Assembly (NCBI GenBank): GCA_935421135.1
Contig: OW285193.1
Span: forward strand, 13,068,099 to 13,132,098
From: Bugulina stolonifera
Lineage: Eukaryota > Bryozoa > Gymnolaemata > Cheilostomatida > Bugulidae
DNA length: 64,000 nt
Reading direction: 5' to 3'
How positions within the stretch are numbered: position 1 is the stretch's first letter; every line of letters begins with the position of its first letter. The position numbers and the translations under genes were made by a program. The notes below the pieces were generated by a model. The model saw only the letters and a list, made by a program, of their open reading frames with translations. It did no database searches and had not been told where the DNA came from. Positions 11,163-24,389 of the stretch are shown piece by piece.

Positions 11163-14162
11163 GTAATGTACATGCAGTCTCGGTCTGAAGAACATGATTT
11201 GGTTTAGATGACCCACTAAGCTGGATAGACATATTCGAAAAAAATCTATTTTTCAAACGCATGTATTTTTAGAATTGAATCAAAAACCAGCTCTTGGTAA
11301 ATGTGAATAAGCTTATATCCCAACCTTACACTGTATGCAGACGCTAACATTTGCTATTAATATAGACATAGCATTGTGTCAGGAGAAATCGTTCACGTTT
11401 AGGGCCACAACCTAACAGTCATTAAAAAGCTTATAAAGTCTGAAAAAATTGAAGGATCAGATAACCATGTGATGTACCAGTGGGAAAAATCTCACTATAT
11501 AGTACTCACTCCACCCGAAGGTGCCATCGCATGAAAATAGGTGGAAAAAGTCTTCACATATACATGAACAGTACGCCTACGTAATTATCATTCTTCGATT
11601 CAAAGTCATTTTTTAACTACAGGGTTTCCTTCTTAGTGTAATATTATATTCCTAAAAACCTTGTTTCTTACTATTTCACTTTGGTACAAGGGAAGTACAA
11701 ATTTTAACCTGAGTTCTATGGTTTTTTCTGTATTCAAAAGTGGAAAAGTATGATTAACCTGGGTTCTAGGCTATTCCATAGAACTTCCTCCCAATATCGA
11801 CAGTTCATTAGACAGTGTGCTTTGATTATATGAGATTGACACACTTTCAACTGATTATAGTTCAAAGAATATATATCTAACTCAACTTTTCGAAGGTATT
11901 ATAACCGCAATTAATCAGGTCATTAGTTAAAGGATATGCGCTTCCACATAACAACTGCAGGGCTATTATTCATACACTTTACATTCTAATGTCATCATTA
12001 ATATCTTGGGATGAAAATATCCTTTTGAGTTCGGGAAGTACCAATCTTGTGTACGTGGTTTGGCAGGGGAACCGTCTTGTCCATCAGGACCCGCTATTTA
12101 TAGTGTTTATATGCAAGGCAAAATGTAGATCTATTATGCTGTTTACATTTACAAGCAACAGCACATAGGAAAAGGCCTATATTATATGATATAAAATGTA
12201 GCCTAAATGACTAAATGTATATTAAGCAGTTGCGTTCACACATTACGCAGCTCGACATAAAACATCTTCCCATCATCATTATTATATACATGTAACTGAA
12301 AGAGTAGGGTGGCCTATGCGCACAACATATAGTTGGTACAATAGAATTTTACGATTAATAACTGAATAATTTCAGGGATTGGGCCTTTGAAGTAAGTGGG
12401 ACCCAGGCTATATTTTAGAATGAGTCAGCTTGAAAGGCCTAGGCTACATTATATTGGTACTAATTTACCTGCTTGTGAAATACCCGAGAAATGTGTTTTT
12501 GATTAGCATTAAATACTGAAAGTGCCATTTTCTTCAAGGAGCAATAAGACAAGTCTCTGAAAACGTTGCCAAAAATCAGGTAGAAACTCATATATTGCCA
12601 TTAATTGATGTTGTAGCTATTAATATTACCTGTGCACATGGTGTTTCAGCCAAATAATAACATGACCACACCTTCTGATTGTTACACTCCATTACAATGT
12701 TCATCACATCAAAGTTGGGCGAGAATAGCAATATGGTGTATTTGGACATAAATACTGCATTTATTGGCACCTTCAGAGAGTCAAATTATTTTTCTTATAA
12801 CCAAAACCTTTGACAGGCCCATGCTTGACTGCAATCTGGAGAACCTTGCCAGACTATCTACAAAATCGCCAATTCTAAAGATGTAGAGTCAGTCATGGTG
12901 TTTCTTTCATGGATAAGTTTTCTAAGAGATGAAAAAAAGTAAAAACTGCAACTCAGCAATCGACACTCATACATTTGTCCAGAGGAATGACGGTACTGAG
13001 AGAGAAAGTTAGCAGGGCAAGCAGCACCTACGGTGACCTTTCTGCTCATTAAATGATTTTGTCAAAGTGTACATAAACTTGGTCCATAACTACAAACACC
13101 TGAAAATCCGTACTTTATGATTAAAATTTTAGATGTTCAAAATGCCTGTTAATCCGATTAGTAATGGCAATGTCCCATTTTGCCACTAGAAATGGTTTCC
13201 CAGATCATGGCAGGTGTTCCTTTAACGATCCTGCCAACACCCTAATGGAGAGGTATTGAGACACCCCACCTATCACCATCTATCTGGGCAATATGAAAAT
13301 AAGGTTCTCCATCATTGAGAATTAAGATTCATCCCAGGAAAAGTGAGTCACCGTAGAACCTTTTCTACACACTTACTCTTCAAACAATTCAACGAAAGAA
13401 AATTCACAATATTTTGGGTTTTACTTGAAATAAATATTTGGTTTTAACAAAAATTGTTTTTTCAGGTTAGTCGAAAAGATGAAAATAAGGTACTAACTTT
13501 TAGTTTTATAGTTTTAAAATTTTGATTTATCGCCTATTACGGAAAAAAGGTGTGTGAAAGGTGGTGATACACTATGTCAATAAATGTCTTCTAAAGTACA
13601 TAAATCAAAATAACAGCTAATGTTATATATAAATATCTTGAAAAACCTGATATATGTATGTCTATATTTATATTGATAGGCGAGAATAACAATTAATTAT
13701 GTTACTTTGAGAAATATAAGCAACCAAGTTGACAGATTTGAATCACTCAAGGAGAGCACTGGCAGGGTGTTGCCAACAGTTGGTGCCAAAACTATCAAAT
13801 TCTATTCCACTTGAGAGATTCTAACTAAGCATCGGCTAATTGAGCTCTAAAGACACTTTACTGCATGATATGATATAGGAACAGACTTCGCTACATTACA
13901 TATCAAAGTGGAATTTTGGCATAATTTTAAAAGTATATATAAACACATAGAGCTGTAATTTACTCTTATTTGAAAATAGTTTTTAATTCAGTGTACATCT
14001 AACCAATTGCTATCGTAATAGGAACACTTTATTCTAACTGGATTCAGGTAGACGTTTAAACGTTTGCAATAAAAATTTTTTATAAATTGTTGAGTAAATT
14101 AATATATTTTGTGATCAGTGTGTAAATATATTATCGCATATTTTTAGTATCATCAATGCAAG

Positions 14163-17100
14163 ATGGCGTGGAGAAGTGGTTTAATATTGTCTGCCGTACT
14201 CATGGCAGTTTTGATTAGCTGTTCTGAAGCACAACTTAGCAGGAGTAGATATAGAAGACTTCGGAGGTCGTTTAGATCCGAGATAAGAAGAAATGTAAGT
14301 AATTAAACTGCATGTACATTGTTTGTGTGTAAGTTATAATATGTTAAACATCGTAGATGGTGGTAACCTGTATCAGGTGTTGATATACTATATAAATCTT
14401 TTGAGAATGCATTTGATAGTGGTTTAATTATTACAGGTTATCTGCAATACATTGATAATTACAGATTAAATTGGTTATTATAGATTTATCTGTGATAAAA
14501 TAATAAGTGTTGAATCATTGTAGATGTTACTAAAAATAAGTGCAACTACAAAATTGTCTACACTTTGAGCATTATGTAAGATAGCCCTGGAAACTGGGGT
14601 GCTAATTAATTCTTGATTGAAAGTTATTCTTAATATGACCAATGACCAATGGCCAAGGGCCAATAATAATTATGGTAGGTTGCTATTGGCAATATTTTAG
14701 ATCTTAACACCACCCAGTCTTCTGAACCTGCACTCACCAATCACCACCCAGGAATGTATTATTATGTAATATACATATTAATGTACATATATATCGTAAT
14801 AGCTACAACTTCTACAGGGTCTCTATGCTTTACTACTATTGTAGCAAAGATTATTACCTAGAATGGTGCAGATGGCGTTCCATGACTGCGTGGGAGGATG
14901 TGATGGGTGTGTCGATACGCAGGTCGCGGATAATAAAAGTAAGAAACTCGTTTTATCTTCAGTATAGAATAAATTTTTGCCACTGAAAATGTTTCTATTA
15001 TTAATAAATTAAATTCCACTTGTTCGTTGATTGTCTGAAATGTAAAGTTAACTTTACATTTCAGACAATCAACGAACTCAACATTTGCAACTCATTCAGC
15101 ATCTTGGTGTTAAAAGAAGTCATAAAAAGATGTGCTAGTTCAAAGACCTTGATTATGAGAATTGCGTTTCTGTGAAAACGTGAATCACCATATTGGGTCC
15201 ATAGCAGTGAATCACAACAGTTGAAAGAGAAGTCTGTAAAATGATTGTGATTTGTTGTTATAGACCCACTATGGCTGCTTGTTGAGCTCCAGCAACACTA
15301 TTCTCACAATCAATTTCTCTCGCTGGGTAGACTGGGTACCAAAACAATTTCTGAAATGAGAATCTGGGAGTCTCTTGCGGAATAAAAGAAAACTTGACTA
15401 AAAAATTGGGATAGCTTTGACAATGGTTTATATTTTAGATTTGGGACCAGTCGTTAGCTTTGCTAGAGAATTCAGGAGACGTCGCGCCCCACAACTCTCA
15501 CAGGCAGATGTGAATATCTTCATCGCCACCCAAGCTCTGGAGGCTACTGCAAGAAGGGCTAGAAGTTTCCTGAGACTCCCATTTTATATTGGAAGACAGG
15601 ACTGTGACAGTTCTAATGGGTTTCCACAAAGAAAGTTTCCAACCGGTCAAAATATCGACAGCATTGGATTTCTACAGCGAACTTTTGGAGTCTCAACTTC
15701 TGAAGCAGTGGCACTGTTAGGTATATGTATTACAGTCATACCAAAGTAAATGTGCTAGGATTACTAGTATGCAAACTATGCGGTTGCTACACAAGCCGAT
15801 ACGCAAGCATCTGTGAATTTCCCAAGGGTATTCATAATTTCTGTAATTGTCCTCTCTTGGTCAAGGTTTATCACAATGTAATTTATGGAAGCACGTATTG
15901 CTTCCCCAGTCCTTAAAATGCCTTCTGTGTTCTGTGAGGGTTATGGCCTCTTAATCTTATAAATGGAATTTCAGAAATTTATATTCCACAAGGAGAGAAA
16001 CAGATTAAAAAAATTTTATCATCAATTTGGTGCCTCACATATTTCTGATCAAACACACTATTCAGCTCAGTAAAGTACTGCAGCACTTCAAAACAATTCC
16101 ACTAATTTTAGCAAAACACGAGAAAATGATTCTTCCAGAAATAAAGCCACACCAATGTTCAATTCCATGTATAGTATTAAATTGTATAATTAGACCTGTG
16201 GCATTTCAAAGAACACAGATGATGTGGTCCTAATTTAGATCATTGCCAGACTGTGTTCTTTGAATTTCTTATCTGTCTGTAAAAAATTAAGATGGAAGAG
16301 GGAGGTGGGCTAAGCCAATACTTGTCTTGAAGTTCTAATATTATGCAATTTCAAACCTAAACCCATGACTAATTTGCTCACTATCTATGCTCCAGATCAA
16401 AAGAGTTCGTAGTTGTAGCATATAGACCCCCCCCCCCAATTTTATAATGAACAAGCGTCTTGCATGGAAACCTGCTAATTAATATTGTAGTATCTCCTCC
16501 ATAAGATAAACATAAGTTTACTTATTTGTCAAGTGTTGGGTTCTTACTCAATTCGTCATACATTGGTCTACCAATTATTAAATTCTATTAATCGGATTAT
16601 GCAAAAAGTTCCTGTTCGCTAGTTTATAATCAATCCTTGCAACTTCAAAACACTTTTGATTTATGAATAGCAGCCACCTAGTTTTAAGTATTCTCTAGTT
16701 TAAGCAAAGCAACTGTAGCCTATCTATAAATAACTGTAGCCTATCTATGAATAACTGTAGCCTATCTATGAATAACTGTAGCCTATCTATGAGTAAATGT
16801 AGCCTATCTATGAATAAATGTAGCCTATCTATGAGTAACTGTAGCCTATCTATGAATAACTGTAGCCTATCTATGAGTAACTGTAGCCTATCTATGAATA
16901 ACTGTAGCCTATCTATGAGTAAATGTAGCCTATCTATGAGCAACTGTAACCCATATATGAGTAAATGTAGCCTATCTATAAATAACTGTAGCCTATCTAT
17001 GAATAACTGTAGCCTATCTATGAGTAAATGTAGCCTATCTATGAGCAACTGTAGCCTATCTATGAATAACTGTAGCCTATCTATGAGTAACTGTAGCCTA

Positions 17101-18922
17101 TCTATGAATAACTGTAGCCTATCTATGAATAACTGTAGCCTATCTATGAATAAATGTAGCCTATCTATGAAATTGGCTTGATGATAGTTTTGGTCGGTGT
17201 GGGAGACTAAAGACAATGCTACATGAAATTCCTACATACATTAAAAATTTAAAAAACAAAAGGCCTTGAGAGGTGCTACACAGAAGTTGCGGTTTTTTGT
17301 ATGTGGAGTTATTCTCGCTTGCAACATTTTACCAAACAAATATCAGACAATTAAATTCAACCAGAAAAAGTTATCTGTCCATTTTGTTTGTCTACATTGT
17401 CTGCGTTGCTCAGAACTATCAAAACAAAAATGGCTTCCAGACGTACTCGATTATTGTTTATCAAAAAGAAAGTATTTTTACTAATAATAAACCAACAAAA
17501 TCAAAAAAAGAGAAAATATTGGATTCATTCAATCAACCACAGTAGAGATAGCATTAAATCTCCTGGACATACTATTTTGTTCATCTTTAGGTCTCTCCTA
17601 TTGATAGCATTTATACTTTAGGCTGCCACACGTTAGGAAGGACCCATGCTGATGTTACCGGGTTTGATGGTCCCTGGACATTCACAGAGTTTGCTCTAGA
17701 TACAGGATACTTTCAGAACATGAGGTCATCAGGGTGGAGGGTAGAACGCAGACATACTGGTTCTCTCAGGTTAGCCATAAGTAATAATCTATGCTATTAA
17801 TAGAAATGTGCACATACCCATATCTAAAGGTTAAATGATGCATCAATAGCTCCTTTACGGATGTATTATTACATGGTAGTTCCTCTCTAATAGCAAATGC
17901 ATTCAACCAGTAGATTTTCACATAACAGACAGGCTGTAGAGGAGATGAATCTATCAAATTAGATTAGAGTAATATGTTGAGTTTTGGAGCAGATATTTTA
18001 TCGCTGCAAAAAAGTTGAGTCTAACCAAATAGAGACTTGTAGAAACTTAGATCTGTTATCACAGTCATGGGTAGCATAGAATGATGTTTTAGGTCGAGCC
18101 AATGGTCCAAACAGACTCGTTCCGGTAAAACGATGATGTTACACGCTGACATGATACTCTTCAAACGATTCGCAACGTCAAATTTTTTTGACAACCCCAG
18201 CTGCTCCTACAGCTCCTGCCCTTCATCTCCCACAGCCAGCATTGTAAGTAAAATTGCTGCAGTCCCACTAATAACTATAAGCTTCAAAGATCATTTTTTC
18301 AAACAATGTGTTGCGTGTATTGTGTATTGTCTACATCAAGCTTATTCGGCAGCAGAATTCCGATGCAAAAGTAAGTGAATGGAGCCACTAACTAGGTAGG
18401 TGCGGCCAGAGGAGCTGGTACCCAGGCTAACACAAAGTTGTCTGTGACTGCTAGTAGTGAATACTTGATATATATAGTATATACTAGTACACCGTACACT
18501 GATTAGTATGTAGTGTACAATGTACATGTATATTGTATTATAACCATAAGATCTTGTGAAAGAAGTGCTATTGATCTAAGAACTAGTTTATGGGAGCAAT
18601 GACACCAAACTGATTTAGGATTTCACGGATATACATACATGTACTTGCATTTCCATAACAGGGTGCCACATTGCATTGTTAGCAACCTTAATAATTATAT
18701 AAATCAGAAAAAAAGTGATTCTCATAATATATAAAAGGTACTACACTATTCGTAATCTCAACAAATGATGTATTCAACATGTACTTACCCAAGCTTGCTT
18801 CTTCTGGTTTGCAGGTTACCACATTCTCAAACAGCAGACGGCAGTTCTATAGTGCTCTGAGGGGGGCGTTTATCAGGATGACTGCAGCTGGCCACCATGG
18901 TAGACTAACTAGAGTTGTGTAA
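14163..18922 (+). CDS. Peroxidase B: secreted plant-type haem peroxidase homologue
   Basis: Six exons: 14163-14294, 14845-14938, 15439-15720, 17622-17769, 18093-18243 and 18815-18922, encoding 304 residues. The phases are identical to the other three paralogues. Residues 5-23 form a hydrophobic signal peptide ending near SEA. The distal motif is QMAFHDC with His57 and Gln53 at the arginine position. It is followed by GGCDGCVD. The proximal motif is VALLGCHTLGRT (His172), and FALD supplies Asp196. Eight Cys are in positions shared with C and D, suiting an exported protein. An acceptor-like TTTTTAG lies 15 bp upstream of the ATG. An out-of-frame ATG at 14156 sits just before the chosen start, which I prefer because it opens the signal peptide. 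Intron 3 holds a 460-bp minisatellite and intron 2 a 56-bp palindrome. Confidence 0.9.
15022..15077. repeat. Perfect 56-bp palindrome in intron 2 of peroxidase B
   Basis: Two 28-bp arms (left arm starts GTTCGTTGATTG) meet without a spacer at a central GTTAAC, and I see no mismatch. It could extrude a cruciform in DNA or form a strong stem in the pre-mRNA. No target-site duplication is visible beside it. Confidence 0.9.
16711..17170. repeat. 21-bp minisatellite in intron 3 of peroxidase B
   Basis: About 22 tandem copies of a 21-bp unit (ACTGTAGCCTATCTATGA plus 3 bp) with alternating AAT, GTA and AAA variants. The 3n unit keeps frames open on both strands (NNCSLSM and LFIDRLQ type peptides), which I do not regard as coding because the array sits between exons 3 and 4 of an intact gene. 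Confidence 0.95.
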
Positions 18923-19931
18923 GCACCTGATAGCTGCAAGTAACAGAAGAAATGCATAGAACTACATGTAGATGCATGAGTATTAGGTTCATATAATGTA
19001 GCTATCAACAGGCTTCCTATGTAATAAGTGTACTGACAAAGACGGCAGCACAAGTTGTGTCATTATTAATTTTATACATTATGCTTTCTATTCATTATAA
19101 TACCCTGTATTATACCGTTAGCCTATAACAACAAGATTATTAATACTGCAGGACACCATAATGGGACAACTCCAAATTCTAGGTGTTTTTTTTATTATGC
19201 AGTAAATGATTTTGTTCTTTTTTTGTTCAAATTCTAGCTTTGTCGTTTCTGTTACTGTTATTCTACATTAAGTTTTGTTTTGTTCATATTTTACACTGAC
19301 CTGCTTAATTCTTCATATAATATTGTTCAATTTTTACCTTTAAATTCACATATTACTAATGTAGGTTATCTTCATGGTATAAGGTGTGTGAATGCCTCCC
19401 TGAACAGTATCATGATGTACTCAATTACTGAATTATGTATAGACCTTTAGAAACCAAGAAAAAAATAGAACAATATTTGTCAAAGCCTGTTACAATAGGA
19501 GGTGTGGCAATATTGAAATATATTAGAAGACATTTTTGGGAAGTGACTGCGCATATAATGTATAGCATACACAGCATTCCTCATCGTATTGTACATGTGG
19601 TTTTGACACTGGAATTATAGAATTAACCACCAAACATTGTTTACAGCATAAAGGTGTAATGGTATAAAGAGTGCAGCAAAGCTTGTTGTGGCACATCCCA
19701 TAATACGTGACACAACTCATAATACGTGACATGTCACATAGTATGTGACATGTCACATAGTACGTAACCGAATTGACAGAGAATGAGCATAATGCTACCA
19801 AGCATACAAACTGTTATAACATTACACAAATATTATTAGCAGAAGTTGTTTCTCAATCTTATTATGCCGGATAAATTTGGATTAGTCCCTCCAGTTAATG
19901 TTCATTGTAGGTAATATATCACTATTATCAC

Positions 19932-20466
19932 TTACATGTATGTGTAAATTTCAATGAACTCGTGAACACTGACATTCATGTTTGCAGTTGAGATAATAAA
20001 TAAAGGAGAGAATATTCTTTCTACTTCAGCGTTAACAAATAAAAGAAAGTCTATCTCATTACTGTTCAGTTTTACGCTCACAGCAGTTCTTGGTCCATGT
20101 TTTTCATTGAATTCTTGCATGAACGGAACTCACTACTAGAATTAATTTCATTTTCACATCTTTTCATGATGTAGGCAGAAGCCTTTTCATTGGCTTATTA
20201 ACTGAAATTAATTTGAATTTGTCACTTTTCTATGAATACTGTACTTACGCATTTCTCTATCACATTTCTGTGCAAATACATTACAATATCGCACGTTCAA
20301 CCTGTTTAGAGTTCAGCCCTGTGTTGCTGATGTAAGCTGTTTTAATTTCCTGCACAATAGATTTGCTCACTTCATACATAGAAGACTCAACTTTTTCCTG
20401 CTTTTCATTCATTTTGCACAATATTTTAAGGAATTTACCGTTAGGTTGAGACATAGGTGAGATCAT
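19932..20466 (-). other. Two neighbouring ORFs, possible small gene or relic
   Basis: On the minus strand an ATG at 20466 opens 61 codons of lysine- and glutamate-rich, coiled-coil-like sequence (contains NEKQEKVESSMYEV). A TATA-like TATATAG lies about 35 bp upstream. A second open segment (20120-19932, contains EKHGPRTAVSVKLN) ends at a possible donor. Joining them needs a frame change or an intron I could only place loosely, such as a GTAAGT after about 20251. No family is recognised. It could be an unrecognised gene, a transposon relic or chance. Confidence 0.2.
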
Positions 20467-20689
20467 GGTTATATTCAGGAACTAAGATTGAGTTGTGGGG
20501 CTATATACCAATAGTAATTCAGTAATACTCTTAAATATGTGAGATATTTCATGCAAAACCAGCCAGTAAAAAACATGTTTAATTATTTCGAAGCATGTGT
20601 GCTCTATATTCAATGTTTTTAGTAAACCAAGTCACTGGCAGCAGACGCCAGACGGTTCCATCAAAATTAATCTAACAATAGCGAATAAA

Positions 20690-20781
20690 CATGTTATTAT
20701 GCTGTTAGGGGGTTTGGCCACTTTTTTATATATCATGTATTTTTTAAATTCCTTGCTTAAAAATACATCATGTTATTATGC
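20690..20781. mobile_element. Tiny insertion (~66 bp) flanked by 13-bp direct repeats, copy 1
   Basis: The 13-bp direct repeat CATGTTATTATGC (20690-20702 and 20769-20781) brackets a 66-bp body that starts TGTTAGGGGGTTTGGCCA and continues with a T-rich stretch and CTTGCTTAAAAATAC. A second copy of the body at about 59663 has its own, different flanking duplication. Long target duplications with a short, non-coding, not clearly inverted body suggest a retroposed or otherwise mobilised micro-element. Confidence 0.6.
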
Positions 20782-23700
20782 ATGTACATGTAGATCTCAG
20801 ACTAAATTAGTGTAACCAGAAAACTACAACTGTCTTTGTGGATGGCGGATTTACATAATGACTTCCACAAATTAGTTGCTTCTTCTAAATACAATGTCGT
20901 GCAAAAAATAGATTACAGGGTGTGAGGAGAATAAATTTTAGTTATTAATTTTTTTGTAATCCAGGGTTAATTTTAGAATTTCAGCATAGGATATTATTGG
21001 CATTAAATATTGGATGTTGAAAGTTTTAGTAACATTAGACATTTGTGTTGGATATTTTGGTACTGGATTTCTTTGTTGTATATTGCACTTGTGGAACCCA
21101 AGTACTGAATATTATATTGTACATGTACATGCATATTGACCTTGCCAGGCGATATTGGATCAATTTTCAAGTATTGGCCGAAAGCTTAGCTTCAACACAT
21201 AGAAATGACATTTTATAGCTACAGCTAAATGTGTCACCAAATAAGTATATACTAAATACTATATACTAAATAATAAAAGTATAAAAAATATAATAAGCCT
21301 GTTTCACAGATTCAGTAACTCCATAATTACTTTTGGTTCCATCAGGTAATCATAGCAGGATCAGGAAATACAGCAACAGCTGAACTCCTGTACGCTATAC
21401 CTGATTATTACAGTATCATATTGTACCTACCCCATTCTACATGTATTTAATAGCTCCTTATGCTGGCATGCAATATTTAATCTGTATTTGTAGTTACATG
21501 GGCAGACTTTGTACCAGAGGTAATATGGTACAGTTTAGGTCTGGAAACTTGTAGGCCACTTAATCCATACATATTGCACACTTTTACTGTGGAGATCTAA
21601 TATATTGCTATATTAGCTAAGATATAACTGGCCAGTCTGGTAAATAAGATTTATCCCCTTTTTTACAAATTAATAAGTTCCTGGTTTCATCATAAAAATC
21701 TTTTTTTATAACTTCTTATCTGATGACAATACAAGATGGTATGCAATTATGACAACTGTGTGTCTATGATAGGGGATTAGCAGGTTGATGGAGTGTGCCA
21801 GGTCAATCAAATACGATTATGATAAAGAACTTATTAAAGTATAATAATGCACATCTAGCTTTAGTTCTACATCTACCAAGGAAGTGATCTAAGGGGACGT
21901 TATATTGCTCCCCAGAGTACAAAGCCTAGTAGAGAAATTATGGCATTTTTGCCCTGATTACCAGTGCAGATTGTTTGTATCAGTAGGTGTGTTCCCAAAG
22001 CATATCATACCTTAAACGTGACCACAAGTCTAATTAATTAGTCACTAATAATTTTATTTCCTACTTCCCAAATTTGTCTACGTTTGCCTAACACCAATTA
22101 CATGGTAAAGCTTAAAATAGCAGATTCGCCTGAGAAATCGCATCAAATCGATATTCATTGGATTATATATAATAATTATATTAATATGTGGTGACATGTA
22201 GCCAGCTAGAACAGTTCTCAGAGAGATTACAACCACCAGCAGGTCTCAGAGTAGAACACACCCATCCATTTTATTCAATCGCCTGGTAAAGTGGGCCATC
22301 ATAACCCTATACATTATGATGTGTAACTTAGTGCAATAGTTTCTCAGGATATGTTTTTCTGTGGGTAGTTTACAGGCCGAAACACCGCACACACTGAAAA
22401 CCCAATCAATGGGGGCCTTAGGGCCAACCTGACCTCTGCTAGATTACCAAAAGTGACTTCAGTTTCAGTATCCAACTTTATACAACCAGCCACCATGCAA
22501 TTATTGTGCATGCACAGAACCTGCTTCAAATCCGAGCTTGTATATGCTATGTTTGACTACCTAGAGCCCAGAGTCTGAGGACCCAAATGCCATTGGCTTG
22601 CAATTAATGCCTCTGGCCTGATACATCATTGAGAGGTACGACTATTTATCCACAGCTTATCACAATACGTACTTCTTACCTGCTTGCATTCTTGGTTCTG
22701 CTAAGCAGTGAGCAGTACAAGCTATTCTACATGTGGATATGACAAATTGTTTCTACAGCAGGGGTTTCATATCCCAAATCCCTACTTTTCAAACTTGAAA
22801 TTTGGGTTTTGGAATCAATTGAAGGCTAAATAAAAATTTTGCATTTTTTGTTATGTATATTGTATATCATTTGATGTCAAACATGGCCAGTAAAGCTTCC
22901 TGCAAGTACCAGTGATAATATAAGGCATGAACTTTTAATGCTCTCACTTTGTAGCAATGGCGCAAGTTATCTGCAAGGACCAGTTAGGTGCAGTACCATA
23001 AACTACTTTAATAGACTGAGATTCATGTTTTTGGCACCTGCTAAGGGGACGTAAGGGTAAGCGAGAAAAACATTCAAGCAAATAAATTTTGTACTACATG
23101 TACATACATGAAGCGCAACGGCAGAGATTTAAAATCTGTCTTTTTTGCTGGGTGTTGACACTAACAGTGAACTGTGTTTTCTTAAGATATTGTTTGCTTT
23201 TTACAGCAGCTTTGCGCCTTGCACACTATTTTACATCTTTAACAGCGAGTCAGTTTGACACGCTGAGGCAACTCCTAAATTTGTAACCCATGGAACATGT
23301 TTGGTAAAGTAGAAATACAGTGATGTTTTCAGCTAGAAAAACGCTTGCTACAGAATGGATAGTACTCAACTCTATCGAGAAAAATAGTTCATAATTCTAA
23401 ATTGTGTTAGCAGCATGTGTAAAAATGGCGTCACAGAACACCAATATAATCGGAGATATCACTTTTGCTTCTAGTGCACTAGATTTCAGAGAAGGTTAAG
23501 AATTATTTCTGAGGCTAATATTAGCCTATAAAATACATGTGCTATAACATACTGTTATAAATCATCATTTAAAACAATGATTGATCAAACAATCATTTCA
23601 GTAGCCACTGGATCAGTACAATGCACCAGATTATGGTTGTTCTCCACCAATTTTGAATATATTAAGCGGATTATCTGGATTATGAATGCTTTTTTGCTTA

Positions 23701-23850
23701 AACGGCTTATTATCTTTATAACATTCCGAATTGGTCTGTCATAGGTTGTCAACTTATATTATACTTCTAAGAAGAATTGCGACATTAATATAGACTAATT
23801 GTAATACAATACTTTACATCATCATTGCTCACCAGAAGGAAACACAGAGA

Positions 23851-23951
23851 ATATATAAGCAAGAGAAAGCCATAACTCAACCATACGTTTGTCAAGCAGT
23901 GCATTCAAACAGTACTCCTGTATTAGAAGTATCCCAAGAACCAACATGTTG
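23851..23951 (+). promoter_or_regulatory. Putative promoter and 5' leader exon of peroxidase C
   Basis: A TATA-like ATATATAAG lies at 23851-23859. About 90 bp downstream, CCAACATGTTG is followed by a donor GTAGGT at 23952. A pyrimidine-rich acceptor ends at 24383, six bases before the ATG of peroxidase C. If spliced, the ATG at 23946 reads in frame into the main start and adds four residues (MLIK). This is inference from splice consensus only. Confidence 0.35.
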
Positions 23952-24389
23952 GTAGGTGATTAAACAATATTTATAAAATTGATAAGAAATACATACATGT
24001 ACATTGTATGTCGACTAGGTTATTGCGAATAGCTTATATACTGGTATATATGGAAGAGATCCTTTGGTACAACTGCTCTGTTGAAATATTTTGAAAAATT
24101 TCAAGTGAGTCTGTTTGTGAGGTATTAAGACATCTAAACATCAAAATTCAATTTGCCAAACATCATGCATCCAGTGGGTGTTTTCAAACACTTGGAATTT
24201 TCCTTGATGCATAAATAAATGCTAAAAAAATAGAAAAATTTGTGGCATTAATTACTGTGGTAATCGCAAATTTATTTTTGAAGGGTATCGCAATATAGTG
24301 GTATTTCTGTATTTACTATGAATTAAAATCGTATTATTACATTCATCTGCAGGACCATTTTTATATGATACTCCCTGTTTTAGATAAAA

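Larger units (their letters stand above)
7552..14162. other. Intergenic region between peroxidases A and B
   Basis: No supported gene. It contains a hairpin element (9288-9366), two adjacent minisatellites (10462-11162) and a loosely repeated ~75-bp stretch at about 8400-8530. There are also isolated short ORFs, of which 9120-9182 (an ATG in good context ending at a GTAAAC donor) is the only one resembling a first exon, and it has no partner exon. From 11.2 to 14.1 kb I see only AT-rich unique DNA. Confidence 0.6.
18923..24389. other. Intergenic region between peroxidases B and C
   Basis: Mostly unique AT-rich DNA. It contains short direct repeats of a CATAATACGTGACATG-like unit at about 19693-19768, two minus-strand ORFs at 19932-20466, a small insertion with target duplications at 20690-20781, and the putative promoter and leader exon of peroxidase C at 23851-23951. 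Nothing else is supported. Confidence 0.55.

Noticed and set aside
16695..17216. Long ORFs on both strands (LFIDRLQ and NNCSLSM type)
   Set aside because: Same cause: a 21-bp array within intron 3 of peroxidase B.
20703..20720. TTAGGG as telomeric repeat
   Set aside because: It is a single occurrence inside the micro-element with no tandem TTAGGG copies.
20597..20815. Open segment after a TTTTTAG acceptor with SHWQQTPDGS, slightly like peroxidase exon 5 (SSQWSKQT)
   Set aside because: The similarity covers only a few residues, the LHADM motif is absent, and half of the ORF is the micro-element insertion. It is too weak to call a peroxidase relic.
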